Positions 9,935-19,260 are shown, counted from the stretch's first letter. The stretch: DNA of 40,672 bases from Phycicoccus elongatus Lp2 (GCF_000367525.1 NZ_HF570956.1:639385-680056), one strand, 5' to 3'. Made by a program: numbers and translations. The notes: a model not told the origin generated them from the sequence alone.

Positions 9935-11284
9935 TCAGATGATGATGGCTCCCAAGCCGAAGGCGAAGGCGACGCTGAGGACGATCGCGATCAGACCCGG
10001 CATGAAGAACGGGTGGTTGAAGATGTAGTGCCCGATCTTGGAGGAGCCGGTGTCGTCGATCTCGACCGCCGCGAGGAGCGTCGGGTAGGTCGGGAGGACG
10101 AACAGCGCCGACACGGCGGCGAAGGAGGCCAGCGCCGCGAGGGGGCTGACACCGATCGCGAGGGCGGTCGGGATCAGGGCTTTGGTCGTGGCGGCCTGCG
10201 AGTAGAGCAGGGAGGCCGCGACGAAGAGGACGATCGCGAGCGTCCACGGGTGGTCGGTGAGGATCGAGCCGGCGTACTCCTTGATCGTGTCCTCATGCGC
10301 CTTGACGAAGGTCGTGCCCAGCCAGGCGACACCGAGCACGCAGATCGCGGCGCTCATGCCGGACTTGAAGACCGACGAGTTGAGGATCCGGCCGGGCTCG
10401 ACACCGCAGGTGAGGACGATCGCCGTACCGATGGTGAGCATGATGGCGATGATCGCGGCATCGCGGGTCATGGGCGGATCCTTGATGAGGCCGACCTTGT
10501 CACTGATGGCCGTGGAGTAAGCCATGACGGCCAGCAGACCGAGGAGGAAGATCGCGACGGACCGTTTGCCGGCCCAGGTGATCTCGCGGCCCTCTTGGCG
10601 CCCGGTGGGGGCGACCAGACCGGCAGCCTTGCGCTCCTGGTAGATCTTGAGCGTGTGCAACTCGGTGGTGCCGCGCATCTTGTCCCAAGCCATCATGATC
10701 GCCGCGGTCAGCATGCAGGCCACGAAGGTCGTCGGAATGGTGACCGCCAGGATCTGCAGGTAGTCGATGCCCTCCTTCTCCAAGGTCGAGGAGAGGAAGA
10801 CCACGGCGGCCGAGATGGGGGAGGCGGTGATGGCGATCTGTGAGGAGACCACGGCGATCGACAGCGGACGCGAGGGTCGAATGTCGTTCTCCTTGGCCAC
10901 TTCCGTGATGACCGGCATCATCGAGAAGGCTGTGTGACCGGTGCCCGCCATGAGGGTCAGGAAGTAGGTCACGACGGGCGCGAGGAAGCTCAGGTGCTTG
11001 GGGTTCTTGCGCAGGATGCGCTCGGCGAGGTCGACGAGTGCGTCCATGCCGCCGGCGACCTGCATCGCCGCGATGGCGACGATGACGGCCATGATGATGG
11101 CGATGACGTCGAGCGGGAGGTAGCTGATGTCACCGTCTGGGGTGTGCTTGGTGACGGCGACGGGCGCCCCGAGCAGGGCCAGCGCGAGCACACCGGCACC
11201 ACCGGCGAAGCCGATCGCGATGCCGCCCTTGCGCGCCCCGATGAAGATGAAGACGAGGACGACGAGCAGGTGGATCCAGAACAT
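9935..11284 (-). CDS. dcuB: Anaerobic C4-dicarboxylate transporter (DcuA/DcuB family)
   Basis: A 449-residue polytopic membrane protein with about 10-12 hydrophobic helices. Family motifs include 'MQVAGGMDALVDLAERILRKNPKHLSFLAP' region, 'GTGHTAFSMMPVI' and 'SQIAITASPISAA'. Dcu carriers exchange aspartate, fumarate and succinate across the membrane. Its ATG shares one base with the aspA stop (TGATG), so the pair forms an aspartate uptake and deamination operon. DcuA and DcuB cannot be told apart from sequence alone. A hairpin terminator follows. Confidence 0.9.
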   Translation of the reverse strand: MFWIHLLVVLVFIFIGARKGGIAIGFAGGAGVLALALLGAPVAVTKHTPDGDISYLPLDVIAIIMAVIVAIAAMQVAGGMDALVDLAERILRKNPKHLSFLAPVVTYFLTLMAGTGHTAFSMMPVITEVAKENDIRPSRPLSIAVVSSQIAITASPISAAVVFLSSTLEKEGIDYLQILAVTIPTTFVACMLTAAIMMAWDKMRGTTELHTLKIYQERKAAGLVAPTGRQEGREITWAGKRSVAIFLLGLLAVMAYSTAISDKVGLIKDPPMTRDAAIIAIMLTIGTAIVLTCGVEPGRILNSSVFKSGMSAAICVLGVAWLGTTFVKAHEDTIKEYAGSILTDHPWTLAIVLFVAASLLYSQAATTKALIPTALAIGVSPLAALASFAAVSALFVLPTYPTLLAAVEIDDTGSSKIGHYIFNHPFFMPGLIAIVLSVAFAFGLGAIII

Positions 11285-12753
11285 CAGCGGGCACTCCGTT
11301 CGGGGAGGCCGCGCTCGTCGGCGGCGTAGACCTTGCCGGTGTAGCGCGGGGAGAGGAAGTTTTCGGTGGTGAGGACGGCGTCGACCTCATCGGCGGTCAT
11401 CAGGCCCATGTCGACGACGACGTCGCGCACGGTGCGTCCGGTGCGGGCGCACTCGCGGCCGACGAGGTCACCGTTGTGGTGGCCGATGATCTCGTTGAGG
11501 TAGGTGACGATCCCGATCGAGTTCATGACGTTGGCGCGGCAGACCTCGACGTTGGCGGTGATGCCCGTGACGCACTTCTCGCGCAGGGTGCGGGCCGCGT
11601 TGGTGATCAGCTGGATCGACTCGAACAGGCTCTGGGCCAGGGCCGGCTCCATGACGTTGAGCTGGAGTTGGCCTGCCTCAGCGGCGTGGGTGATCGTGAC
11701 GTCATTGCCCATGACCTTGAAGCAGACCTGGTTGACCACCTCGGGGATGACCGGGTTGACCTTGGCCGGCATGATCGAGCTGCCGGCCTGCATCTCCGGG
11801 AGGTTGATCTCGTTGAGCCCGGCGCGCGGGCCGGAGGAGAGCAGCCGCAGGTCCGAGCTGGCCTTGGAGAGCTTGACCGCGAGCCGCTTCACCGCGGAGT
11901 GGACGGCGATGTAGGCGCCATTGTCGTAGGTCGCCTCGATCAGGTCCGGTGCCGAGATGATGGTGTAGCCGGAGACCTCGCTGAGCTTGCGGCTGGCGAC
12001 CTCGGGGTAGCCGTCGGGGGTGTTCAGGCCGGTGCCGATGGCGGTCGCGCCGAGGTTGACCTCGAGCAGGAGGTCCGCGGCGTTCTCGAGGCGCAGGACC
12101 TCCTCGCCGATGTTGGTGGCGTAGCCGTGGAACTCCTGGCCCAGGGTCATCGGGACCGCGTCCTGGAGCTGCGTGCGGCCCATCTTGAGCACGTCGGCGA
12201 ACTCGACGCCCTTGTCGGCGAACGCCTGCGTGAGGGACTTGACCTCGGCGACCAGGTCGTCGATGAGCATGTGGACCGCGAGCCGGAACCCGGTGGGGTA
12301 GGCGTCATTGGTCGACTGGCTCTTGTTGACGTGATCGTTGGGGTTGATGGCCGCGTAGTCACCCTTGGGCAGCCCCACGAGCTCCAGGGCGAGGTTGGCG
12401 ACGACCTCGTTGGTGCACATATTGGTGGAGGTGCCGGCGCCGCCCTGGAAGACGTCGATCGGCCACTGGTCCATGCAGCGGCCCTCATCGAGGATGGCGT
12501 CGCAGGCGGCGACGATCGCGTCAGCGATATCGGTCTGGATGGTGCCGAGCTCGCGGTTGGCCAGGGCCGAGGCCTTTTTGACCATGACCATGCCGCGGAT
12601 CATCTGGGGGACGTCGTTGATGGTCGTGTGTGAGATACGGAAGTTCTCGATGGCTCGCAGGGTGTGCACGCCGTAGTACGCCTGCTCGGGGACCTCTCGC
12701 TGGCCGAGCAGATCCACCTCGACCCTGACTCTTGGCTCCGCCTGCGTCCCCAT
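11284..12753 (-). CDS. aspA: Aspartate ammonia-lyase
   Basis: A 489-residue enzyme converting L-aspartate to fumarate and ammonia. The fumarase/aspartase signature '[15 protein letters not shown]' is intact, as are '[14 protein letters not shown]' and '[13 protein letters not shown]'. The downstream transporter argues for aspartase rather than fumarase. ATG 12753 (MGTQAEPRV) was chosen because CAGGAGA precedes it; an upstream in-frame start would add seven basic residues. First gene of aspA-dcu. The pair sits between ctaCDF and the qcr cluster, where M. tuberculosis has other genes. Confidence 0.94.
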   Translation of the reverse strand: MGTQAEPRVRVEVDLLGQREVPEQAYYGVHTLRAIENFRISHTTINDVPQMIRGMVMVKKASALANRELGTIQTDIADAIVAACDAILDEGRCMDQWPIDVFQGGAGTSTNMCTNEVVANLALELVGLPKGDYAAINPNDHVNKSQSTNDAYPTGFRLAVHMLIDDLVAEVKSLTQAFADKGVEFADVLKMGRTQLQDAVPMTLGQEFHGYATNIGEEVLRLENAADLLLEVNLGATAIGTGLNTPDGYPEVASRKLSEVSGYTIISAPDLIEATYDNGAYIAVHSAVKRLAVKLSKASSDLRLLSSGPRAGLNEINLPEMQAGSSIMPAKVNPVIPEVVNQVCFKVMGNDVTITHAAEAGQLQLNVMEPALAQSLFESIQLITNAARTLREKCVTGITANVEVCRANVMNSIGIVTYLNEIIGHHNGDLVGRECARTGRTVRDVVVDMGLMTADEVDAVLTTENFLSPRYTGKVYAADERGLPERSAR

Positions 12754-12948
12754 TCTCCTGCTCCTTGTCCTCACGGCCTGCGGCCATCGATGGTGGTCCG
12801 GGGAGCGGGCTTTGTGGGGCCGTTCCCACTACTACAAAGCGTAGTGGTTTCCCCTCGGGTTTGTGGACGAATTGGCCCATTTGGGGGTATCTGGTAGGTC
12901 ACTTTGTGGGGTCTGGTCGTCAGCGAGGACGCAAGGGAGGATGGGGGC
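12754..12948. promoter_or_regulatory. aspA upstream region with repeated TTTGTGG boxes and an inverted repeat
   Basis: No gene is evident here. TTTGTGG occurs at 12811, 12860 and 12903, twice as CTTTGTGGGG. CCACTAC (12826-12832) and GTAGTGG (12841-12847) form a 7-8-7 inverted repeat. On the aspA strand these read CCACAAA boxes. They could be operators for a regulator of aspartate or anaerobic metabolism; no known consensus is matched. Confidence 0.4.
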
Positions 12949-13124
12949 ATGCGCGTCGACGGCGCGGCGACGGCCGCGGTGCTCGCTGCGGTCGCGCAGG
13001 CCTTCGAGGTGCGGACTCGCGCGGTCACGCTCGTGACCGTGCGACCAGCAGGACCAAGGTGCTCGACGTCGACATCGACGACGCGGAGGGTCACCGCCGC
13101 TGGGTCGCGCTCCTGGACTCCTGA
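12949..13124 (+). pseudogene. DUF167 (YggU-like) gene remnant, truncated and frameshifted
   Basis: From ATG 12949 the frame reads 'VDGAATAAVLAAVAQAFEV' and 'RAVTLVT', the second half of the DUF167 fold. The continuation 'ATSRTKVLDVDI' is in the next frame and stops at 13124. One missing G near 13038 (GACCGTGCGACC instead of GACCGGTGCGACC) explains the shift. The usual 40 N-terminal residues are not found in any frame upstream. I read it as a decayed gene. A sequencing error could explain the frameshift but not the missing 5' half. Confidence 0.65.
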
Positions 13125-13149
13125 CGTCGGCCCAGGCGACACCCGCGAC

Positions 13150-13199
13150 GAACGCCGTGAGGCCCGGCTCCGCGAACGGAACCGGGCCCCGCGGCATAC
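13150..13199 (-). terminator. Terminator after qcrB, with GTATGCCG at the stem base
   Basis: Arms 13150-13172 and 13177-13199 pair at 18 of 23 positions around a CGAA tetraloop; the core is GGCCCGG..CCG / CGG..CCGGGCC. The outer end of the right arm is an exact CGGCATAC, and the left arm starts GAACGCCG, a degraded copy. It abuts the qcrB stop at 13201. Confidence 0.75.
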
Positions 13200-13200
13200 C

Positions 13201-14940
13201 TCAGTGGTCGCGGCTTGGGACGGCTGAGCCCAGCTGGGCCGAGTCGTCCTCGTCCGCGGCCTCGATCGCCTCGTGGCCGTGGCCGTCGTGGTGGGCGGCA
13301 GCCAGCTCGGCCGGGGTGACCGGATTGACGGCGTCCTTGAAGTAGAAGTGCGACAACTTGGCCCGCAGCTTGTCGCCGCGACTGGCCGGCTTGGCCACGC
13401 CGTTCTCGTCGACTCCATCGGTGATCTCGATCGGGGCGACCGGCTCGTGCTGGACCAGGATCCAGCGCTCGTCGGCGGTGAGCTCGTCGTGCCGCTCGAA
13501 GAAGGACCCGTCGGGGGTGCGGATGATCGTGCCGGACTCGCGCTGGTGGAGCGCCAGGTTGCGGTCGGCCCGCTGCAGCGAGAGGCAGATCCGCTTGGTG
13601 CACCAGAAGACGATGATCGGCAGGATGAAGAAGGCCGCCCGCAGCACATGGGTGATGTCGTTGATCGACATGTGCAACTTGATGGCGATGATGTCGTTCG
13701 CGGCCGCGAACATCAGGACCGAATACATCGAGATGCCGGCCATGCCGATCGCGGTCCGGGTCGGGGCATTGCGGGGACGGTCGAGCAGGTGGTGCTCGCG
13801 GTTGTCACCGGTCACCCAACGCTCGACGAAGGGATAGACCCCGACGACGATGTAGACCAAGGGGAGCAGGATGAGCGCCCCCGGCATGATGTTCATCGAG
13901 AACGTGAAGCCGGCGAGGGTGAACTCCAGCCAGCCGGGCAAGAGGCGCAGGGCGCCATCGGCGAAGCCCATGTACCAGTCCGGCTGCGAGCCGGCCGTCA
14001 CGGGGGAGGGGTCGTAGGGTCCGTAGGCCCAGACCGCGTTGATCGTGACCAAGGCGGCCATCAGCGAGATGACGCCGAAGACGATGAAGAAGAACCCGCC
14101 GGCCTTCGCGGCATACACCGGCATCACGGGGAAGCCGACGACGTTGTCGTTGGTCCGGCCCGGGCCGGGGAACTGGGTGTGCTTCTGCAGGGCGACCAGG
14201 ACGATATGGGCCGTGAACAACCCGATCAGCACGGCCGGCAGCAGCAAGATGTGCGCGCTGTAGAGCCGGGGGATGATCGCCTCGCCGGGGAAGGGTCCAC
14301 CGAAGATGCCGTAGACCAGGTAGGAGCCGATGACCGGTGCGGTCTGGACGAAGCCCTGCATGGCGCGAATACCGGTGCCCGAGAGCAGGTCGTCGGGAAG
14401 GGAGTAGCCCGAGAAGCCCTCGACGATGGCGAGCAGGGCGAGCACTGAACCGATGACCCAGTTGATTTCACGCGGCTTGCGGAAGGCGCCGGTGAAGAAC
14501 ACGCGGAACATGTGGACGACGATCGCCACGATGAACATCAAGGCGGCCCAGTGATGGATTTGGCGAATGATCAGGCCGCCACGGACGTCGAAGGAGATGT
14601 GCAGGGTTGAGGCGTAGGCCTCGGACATGTGGACGCCCCGCAGCGGGACGTAGGAGCCCTCGTAGACCGTGTGGCCCATGCTCGGGACGAACCAGAGCGT
14701 GAGGAAGGCGCCGGAGATGAGCGCGATGATCATCGAATACATCGCGATCTCGCCGAGCATGAAGCTCCAGTGGTCCGGGAAGACCTTCTTCATGAGGTAG
14801 CCGACGGCCTTGCCGGCACCGGTGCGGTCGTCGACCCAGCCGGCGACGCCGCCGATCTTGCGGGCTGCCGCGCTCGGTGGCGTCTGGGTCGGCTTGTCGT
14901 CGGCGCGCAGGGCGTCGGCGGGACGGGCGCTGGTGCTCAT
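13201..14940 (-). CDS. qcrB: Cytochrome bc1 complex cytochrome b subunit
   Basis: A 579-residue quinol-oxidising subunit of complex III. Nine or so membrane helices span residues 55-430. Haem-ligand histidines occur in 'RQIHHWAALMFIVAIVVHMFR' region and in 'SAHILLLPAVLIGLFTAHI'. The quinol-site motif is present as 'GPYDPSPV', the usual PEWY being replaced by the QPDWY form seen here. A hydrophilic tail of about 150 residues ends in a His/Asp-rich segment. Last gene of ctaE-qcrC-qcrA-qcrB; its ATG overlaps the qcrA stop (TGATG). Actinobacterial QcrB is longer than mitochondrial cytochrome b, as here. Confidence 0.95.
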   Translation of the reverse strand: MSTSARPADALRADDKPTQTPPSAAARKIGGVAGWVDDRTGAGKAVGYLMKKVFPDHWSFMLGEIAMYSMIIALISGAFLTLWFVPSMGHTVYEGSYVPLRGVHMSEAYASTLHISFDVRGGLIIRQIHHWAALMFIVAIVVHMFRVFFTGAFRKPREINWVIGSVLALLAIVEGFSGYSLPDDLLSGTGIRAMQGFVQTAPVIGSYLVYGIFGGPFPGEAIIPRLYSAHILLLPAVLIGLFTAHIVLVALQKHTQFPGPGRTNDNVVGFPVMPVYAAKAGGFFFIVFGVISLMAALVTINAVWAYGPYDPSPVTAGSQPDWYMGFADGALRLLPGWLEFTLAGFTFSMNIMPGALILLPLVYIVVGVYPFVERWVTGDNREHHLLDRPRNAPTRTAIGMAGISMYSVLMFAAANDIIAIKLHMSINDITHVLRAAFFILPIIVFWCTKRICLSLQRADRNLALHQRESGTIIRTPDGSFFERHDELTADERWILVQHEPVAPIEITDGVDENGVAKPASRGDKLRAKLSHFYFKDAVNPVTPAELAAAHHDGHGHEAIEAADEDDSAQLGSAVPSRDH

Positions 14941-16046
14941 CAGCCACGCTCCCAGAAGCTCGGGCCGACCGCTTCACGGAACGGCTGGGCGGACACGAGG
15001 TAGCCCTCGTCATCGACGGTGATCTTCAACTGGGGAAGCGGCCGCTTGGCCGGGCCGAAGATGACCTTGCAGTCGTCGGTGACGTCGAAGGTCGACTGGT
15101 GGCACGGGCAGAGCAGGTGGTGGGTGCCTTGTTCGTACAGGCCGACCGGGCAGCCCACGTGGGTGCAGATCTTGGAGTAGGCGACGATGCCCTGGTGGCC
15201 CCAGTCGAGCTCCTTCTGGCTCTTGATGTCACTGGGATCCAGGCGCATGAGGAGGACAGCTGCCTTGGCCTTCTCCTCGAGGACGCCGTGCTCGAGGTCG
15301 AGCAGGCCTTCGGGCAGGACGTGGAAGACCGAGCCGATGGTGACGTCGGAGGCCTTGATCGCGGTGTTCTCCGGGTCACGCATGAGGCGCATCGGGGTGA
15401 AGGCGGGCTCCTCGCCGGGACCGGACGGACCGCCGTTCCAGAAGGTGAGGGACATGCTCTTCTGCGGCATCGGGCCCAGGCCGCCGAGGACGGGCAGCAG
15501 GACCGGGAGGGCGAACAGGCTCATCGCACCACCGAGGGTGTACTTGAGGAGCGGCCGGCGGCTCAACTGTGCCTTGCCACCCTCTTCCTTCATGATGCGC
15601 ACGACCTCGTCCCGGTCGGCGTCCGAGCTGCGCATGGGGTGGCGCATCTCGACGACTTCCTCGTCGGGCATGAGGGTCTTGGCCCAGTGCACCGCGCCCA
15701 GCCCGATCCCGAGCAGGGCCAGGCCCATGCCGACCCCGAGCAGGACGTGCTGCAGGCTCATGTCGCCGATGCCCGGCAGGTAGGCCATGGTGCGGATGTC
15801 GACGAGGAAGTAGGCCAGCACGAAGAGGACCGTGCCCAGAATCGACAGGGTGAACAGGCCGGCGACCTGCTTTTCGGCACGCTTGGCCGCGGCCTCGCTG
15901 AGATCGGCTCCGCGCGGCACGTGAGGGGGCAGGCCGGGGTTCTCGAAACGGTCGGGGATGCCGCCCTGACCGACGACGTGACCCTCGTCGAGACGGACGG
16001 CGTCCTTGCCGAATCCCTCGGCGGCGGTGATGTCCTGGTCGTTCAT
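14940..16046 (-). CDS. qcrA: Cytochrome bc1 complex Rieske iron-sulfur subunit
   Basis: A 368-residue protein with three N-terminal membrane helices (about 57-78, 90-112, 165-188), the actinobacterial arrangement, then a Rieske domain. The 2Fe-2S ligands are in 'CTHVGCPVGL' and 'CPCHQSTFD', all four present along with the disulfide cysteines. It passes electrons from quinol on QcrB to the haems of QcrC. It overlaps qcrB by one base and follows qcrC by 52 bases. ErpA, encoded at 444, is a plausible cluster donor. Confidence 0.95.
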   Translation of the reverse strand: MNDQDITAAEGFGKDAVRLDEGHVVGQGGIPDRFENPGLPPHVPRGADLSEAAAKRAEKQVAGLFTLSILGTVLFVLAYFLVDIRTMAYLPGIGDMSLQHVLLGVGMGLALLGIGLGAVHWAKTLMPDEEVVEMRHPMRSSDADRDEVVRIMKEEGGKAQLSRRPLLKYTLGGAMSLFALPVLLPVLGGLGPMPQKSMSLTFWNGGPSGPGEEPAFTPMRLMRDPENTAIKASDVTIGSVFHVLPEGLLDLEHGVLEEKAKAAVLLMRLDPSDIKSQKELDWGHQGIVAYSKICTHVGCPVGLYEQGTHHLLCPCHQSTFDVTDDCKVIFGPAKRPLPQLKITVDDEGYLVSAQPFREAVGPSFWERG

Positions 16047-16098
16047 CGGCTGATCGATCCTGTCGATGTGCGGTGGATGTGGGCGTCGGTGACGAGTG

Positions 16099-16905
16099 TC
16101 ATGCGGCCTTCTTCCCGAGCCAGACCGCGATCCCGACCAAGAGGCCCAGGCCGAAGATCCAGGCGAACATGCCCTCGGTCACAGGCCCCAGGCGACCGAG
16201 CGAGAGACCGCCGGGGTTGCCGCCCTCCTCCACGCTCTTGAGGAAGGCGATGATGTCGCGCTTGGCCGTCGAGTCGAGGTTGGTGTCGTTGAAGACGGGC
16301 ATCGACTGCGGGCCCGTCTCCATCGCCATGTAGATGTCCTTGGGGGCCACGTCCATCAGCGAGGGGGCGTACTTGCCCCGGGTGAGCGCGCCGCCCGCCC
16401 CGGAGGAGTTGTGGCACATCGCGCAGTTGACGCGGAAGAGTTCGCCACCCTTGGCGGGATCACCCTTGGTGGGGTCGACCATCTCTTCGGAGGGAATGGC
16501 CGGACCCGGGGCGAGCGACGCGACGTAGGCGCTGATCTTGGCGATGTCCTCCTCCGAGAACTTGATCGTGTCCGACCGAGGAGCCTGGGCGGTGGGGGCG
16601 CGCATCGGCATCCGGCCGGTCGACATCTGGAAATCGACCGCGGCGGCACCGACGCCTGCGAGTGTGGGGCCGGCGATGGCATCACCGGAGCCGGTCTTGC
16701 GACCCTCGGCGTTGAGGCCGTGACAACTCGCGCAGTTGGCCTGGAAGAGTTGCTTGCCCTCGCTCACGTCGTCCTGGCTGACCACGCCGGCCTCGGCCGG
16801 GCGCGGTGCCACGGCGGAGTAGGCGGCCCCCATGAGGAACAGGCCGATGAGGAGCAGCACGGCGATGGCTGCGGGGTGGCGACGGCGGGCGGCCAGTGCG
16901 TTCAC
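16099..16905 (-). CDS. qcrC: Cytochrome bc1 complex dihaem cytochrome c subunit
   Basis: A 268-residue subunit with an N-terminal signal/anchor (12-33), two cytochrome c domains with CASCH (about 58-62) and CAMCH (about 160-164) haem sites, and a C-terminal membrane helix (about 245-262). The fused dihaem cytochrome replaces soluble cytochrome c in actinobacteria and connects QcrB/QcrA directly to CtaC. Methionine ligands are plausible in 'GRMPMRAP' and 'GPQSMPVF'. It lies between ctaE (51 bases) and qcrA. Confidence 0.96.
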   Translation of the reverse strand: MNALAARRRHPAAIAVLLLIGLFLMGAAYSAVAPRPAEAGVVSQDDVSEGKQLFQANCASCHGLNAEGRKTGSGDAIAGPTLAGVGAAAVDFQMSTGRMPMRAPTAQAPRSDTIKFSEEDIAKISAYVASLAPGPAIPSEEMVDPTKGDPAKGGELFRVNCAMCHNSSGAGGALTRGKYAPSLMDVAPKDIYMAMETGPQSMPVFNDTNLDSTAKRDIIAFLKSVEEGGNPGGLSLGRLGPVTEGMFAWIFGLGLLVGIAVWLGKKAA

Positions 16906-16956
16906 GGTTGCGCGTCTTTCGTCTCGGGTCGGTGTCGGTCGGCTCGGTTCAGGGTG

Positions 16957-17628
16957 TCAGCGAAGGATGTAGATCATCGCGAACAGCGCGACCCACACGA
17001 CATCGACGAAGTGCCAGTAGTACGAGGTGACGACGGCACCGGCCTCCTGCATGCGGGAGTAGCGGCGGGTCGTGAAGGTGCGACCGATGATGAGCAGGAA
17101 GGCGATCAGGCCACCGGTGACGTGCAGGCCGTGGAACCCCGTGGCGAGGTAGAAGACCGATCCGTAGGCGTCACTCGACAGGGTCACGCCATCGGCGACG
17201 AGGTGGGCGTACTCGAGCACCTGGCCGGCCACGAAGATCGATCCGAAGATGTAGGTGAGGACGTACCACTCACGCATGCCCCAGGAACTGACGTTGAAGA
17301 GCGAACCGGAGCGATGGGCCTTGCCGTGTTCGGCCTGGTGAACGCCCAACTGGCACCACACCGAGGAGATGACGAGGATGGCGGTGTTGGCGGCGGCGAA
17401 GGGGATGTTGAGTTGAGCCGTGCGCTCTGCCCACAACTGCGGCTCGTGCCCGCGGATCGTGAAGTAGAAGGCGAAGAGGGCAGCGAAGAACATCAACTCG
17501 CTCGACAACCAGACCATGGTGCCCACGGCCACCATGTTGGGTCGGGTCGCCGGACCATGCCCGGGGATGCTGGGGACGGGCCCCGAAGGCTTGTTCTGGA
17601 TCACCGCTGCATTCGCCACGCGCGCCAT
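16957..17628 (-). CDS. ctaE: Cytochrome c oxidase subunit III
   Basis: A 223-residue protein with five hydrophobic helices. The family motifs '[16 protein letters not shown]' and '[15 protein letters not shown]' are near the C-terminus. It stabilises the aa3 oxidase core. It is first in the minus-strand operon ctaE-qcrC-qcrA-qcrB, so supercomplex genes form two units of opposite direction: ctaCDF on plus and this one on minus. Start ATG 17628 ('MARVANAAV'). Its promoter must lie in the 86-base gap shared with the divergent receiver gene. Confidence 0.95.
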   Translation of the reverse strand: MARVANAAVIQNKPSGPVPSIPGHGPATRPNMVAVGTMVWLSSELMFFAALFAFYFTIRGHEPQLWAERTAQLNIPFAAANTAILVISSVWCQLGVHQAEHGKAHRSGSLFNVSSWGMREWYVLTYIFGSIFVAGQVLEYAHLVADGVTLSSDAYGSVFYLATGFHGLHVTGGLIAFLLIIGRTFTTRRYSRMQEAGAVVTSYYWHFVDVVWVALFAMIYILR

Positions 17629-17702
17629 TATGTCGGTAAACCGCTCGGCGCGCTCCTCCGACCCCCCGATTGAGGCAACGCAGTTGATGAATTGAGCACG
17701 GG

Positions 17703-17708
17703 TACGAT
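17703..17708 (+). promoter_or_regulatory. -10 element for leaderless receiver-like gene
   Basis: TACGAT lies 6 bases before the ATG at 17715, which lacks a ribosome-binding site: the leaderless promoter geometry. Confidence 0.6.
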
Positions 17709-17714
17709 CACGAC

Positions 17715-18173
17715 ATGGCTTCCTCGACCCACTCCGCCGCCGCGATCGAGCCCGGTTCGGCCGCCTCCGCCGGTGCCGGCCCTCGCCAGGTGAGCGTCCT
17801 TCTCTACAGCGACGACATCACGACCCGCGACTCGGTGCGCGCCGCTGCGGGTCGCCGACCCGCGCGTGACGTCGAGATCATCCGGTGGCATGAGTGCGCA
17901 ACCGCGCCGGCCGTCACTGCGGCCCTCGACGCTGGTGGCTACGACCTGGTCATCCTGGACGGTGAGGCCGCACCGACCGGCGGCCTCGGTCTCTGCCGCG
18001 AACTCAAGAACGAGATCTACAACTGCCCGCCGGTGCTCGTCCTCACCGGGCGTCCGCAGGACGGGTGGCTGGCGGCGTGGTCGCTGGCCGACGCTGTCGT
18101 GCCACACCCGCTGGACCCCATCCAGGTGGCCGAGGCGGTTGCGTCGCTCGCCCGCGGCGCCCGCTCCGCCTGA
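17715..18173 (+). CDS. Stand-alone receiver-like protein without output domain
   Basis: A 152-residue protein: a 25-residue Ala/Ser-rich lead, then a CheY-like fold. 'VLLYSDDI' offers the acidic pair, 'DLVILDGEA' the phospho-acceptor position and 'VLVLTGRP' the conserved Thr. The conserved Lys of receivers is absent: '[10 protein letters not shown]' stands where 'K-P-F' is expected. It may be a pseudo-receiver or bind a ligand. No histidine kinase is nearby. It lies between ctaE (divergent) and trpD (5 bases downstream), so it is probably cotranscribed with trpD. Confidence 0.65.
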   Translation: MASSTHSAAAIEPGSAASAGAGPRQVSVLLYSDDITTRDSVRAAAGRRPARDVEIIRWHECATAPAVTAALDAGGYDLVILDGEAAPTGGLGLCRELKNEIYNCPPVLVLTGRPQDGWLAAWSLADAVVPHPLDPIQVAEAVASLARGARSA

Positions 18174-18178
18174 CCGCG

Positions 18179-19258
18179 GTGGACGTTGAGCCGGGTCGGA
18201 TCACCTGGCCCGACCTCCTGACGGTCCTCGTCGGTGGCTCGGATCTCACTCTGGAGCAGGCCCAATGGGCCATGAACGAGGTCATGAGGGGCGAGGCGAC
18301 CCCCATCCAACTGGCCGGCTTCCTCATGGCGCTGCGGGTCAAGGGTGAGTCGGTCGCGGAGATCCGCGGGTTGGCCGATGTCATGCTGGCGCACGCCCAT
18401 CGCATCGAGGTGCCCGGGCCCACGATCGACATCGTCGGCACGGGCGGCGACCGCCAGAACACGGTCAACATCTCGACGATGTCAGCCATCGTCATGGCGG
18501 CCTCCGGGGTGCGCCTGGTCAAACACGGCAACCGTGCGGCCTCCTCGAGTTCTGGGTCGGCGGATGTGCTCGAGGCGTTGGGTGTGGACCTCACGCTTCC
18601 GCCCGAGCAGGTGCGACAGGTCGCGCTGGAGGCGGGGATCACCTTCTGCTTCGCCAACGCCTTCCACCCCGCGATGAGGCACGCCGCACCCGCCCGAAGC
18701 GGACTCGGAGTGGCCACGGCCTTCAACCTGCTCGGGCCGTTGACCAATCCGGCCCAGCCGACGTGGACGGCGGTCGGAGTGGCAGACAAGCGCTACGCGC
18801 CGATCATCGCCGGCGTCTTCGCGTCCCGCGGCACCGATGCCGCGGTCTTCCGTGGGCGCGACGGACTCGACGAGTTGACCGTCTCGGACGTCTCGGACCT
18901 CTGGTGGGTCCGGAACGGAGAGGTCTCCGAGCTCCAGATCACCCCGGAGGCGGTCGGGGTCCGGCGACACCCGCTCGACGACCTACGCGGTGGCGATGCA
19001 GTGCAGAACGCGGCAGTCGTCCGGGCGGTGCTCTCGGGGGAGGAGGGCGCGGCCCGGCAGGCGGTCCTGCTCAATGCGGGTGCTGCTTTGGCGGTCGCCT
19101 CCGGCGCCGCGGACGCGACGTCGGAGGCGATCACGGCAGCCATTGCCGTTGGGGTGCGCCGGGCGGCGGAGACGATCGCTTCGGGTGCGGCCCTGGCCAC
19201 CCTCGACGGATGGGTCGCCGCCACTCGCAGGCTGGCTGGGCAGCAGCACCGGCCCTGA
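18179..19258 (+). CDS. trpD: Anthranilate phosphoribosyltransferase
   Basis: A 359-residue enzyme of tryptophan synthesis that joins anthranilate and PRPP. Motifs are intact: 'IVGTGGDRQNTVNIST' (PRPP binding), 'KHGNRAASSSSGSADVLEALG', 'GLGVATAFNLLGPLTNP' and 'GRDGLDELT'. The GTG at 18179 follows the receiver gene by 5 bases and gives the normal family length; the frame continues upstream but overlaps that gene. No other trp gene is present, as in the Rv2192c neighbourhood of mycobacteria. The Lrp-type gene converges 2 bases after its stop. Confidence 0.94.
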   Translation: MDVEPGRITWPDLLTVLVGGSDLTLEQAQWAMNEVMRGEATPIQLAGFLMALRVKGESVAEIRGLADVMLAHAHRIEVPGPTIDIVGTGGDRQNTVNISTMSAIVMAASGVRLVKHGNRAASSSSGSADVLEALGVDLTLPPEQVRQVALEAGITFCFANAFHPAMRHAAPARSGLGVATAFNLLGPLTNPAQPTWTAVGVADKRYAPIIAGVFASRGTDAAVFRGRDGLDELTVSDVSDLWWVRNGEVSELQITPEAVGVRRHPLDDLRGGDAVQNAAVVRAVLSGEEGAARQAVLLNAGAALAVASGAADATSEAITAAIAVGVRRAAETIASGAALATLDGWVAATRRLAGQQHRP

Positions 19259-19260
19259 CG

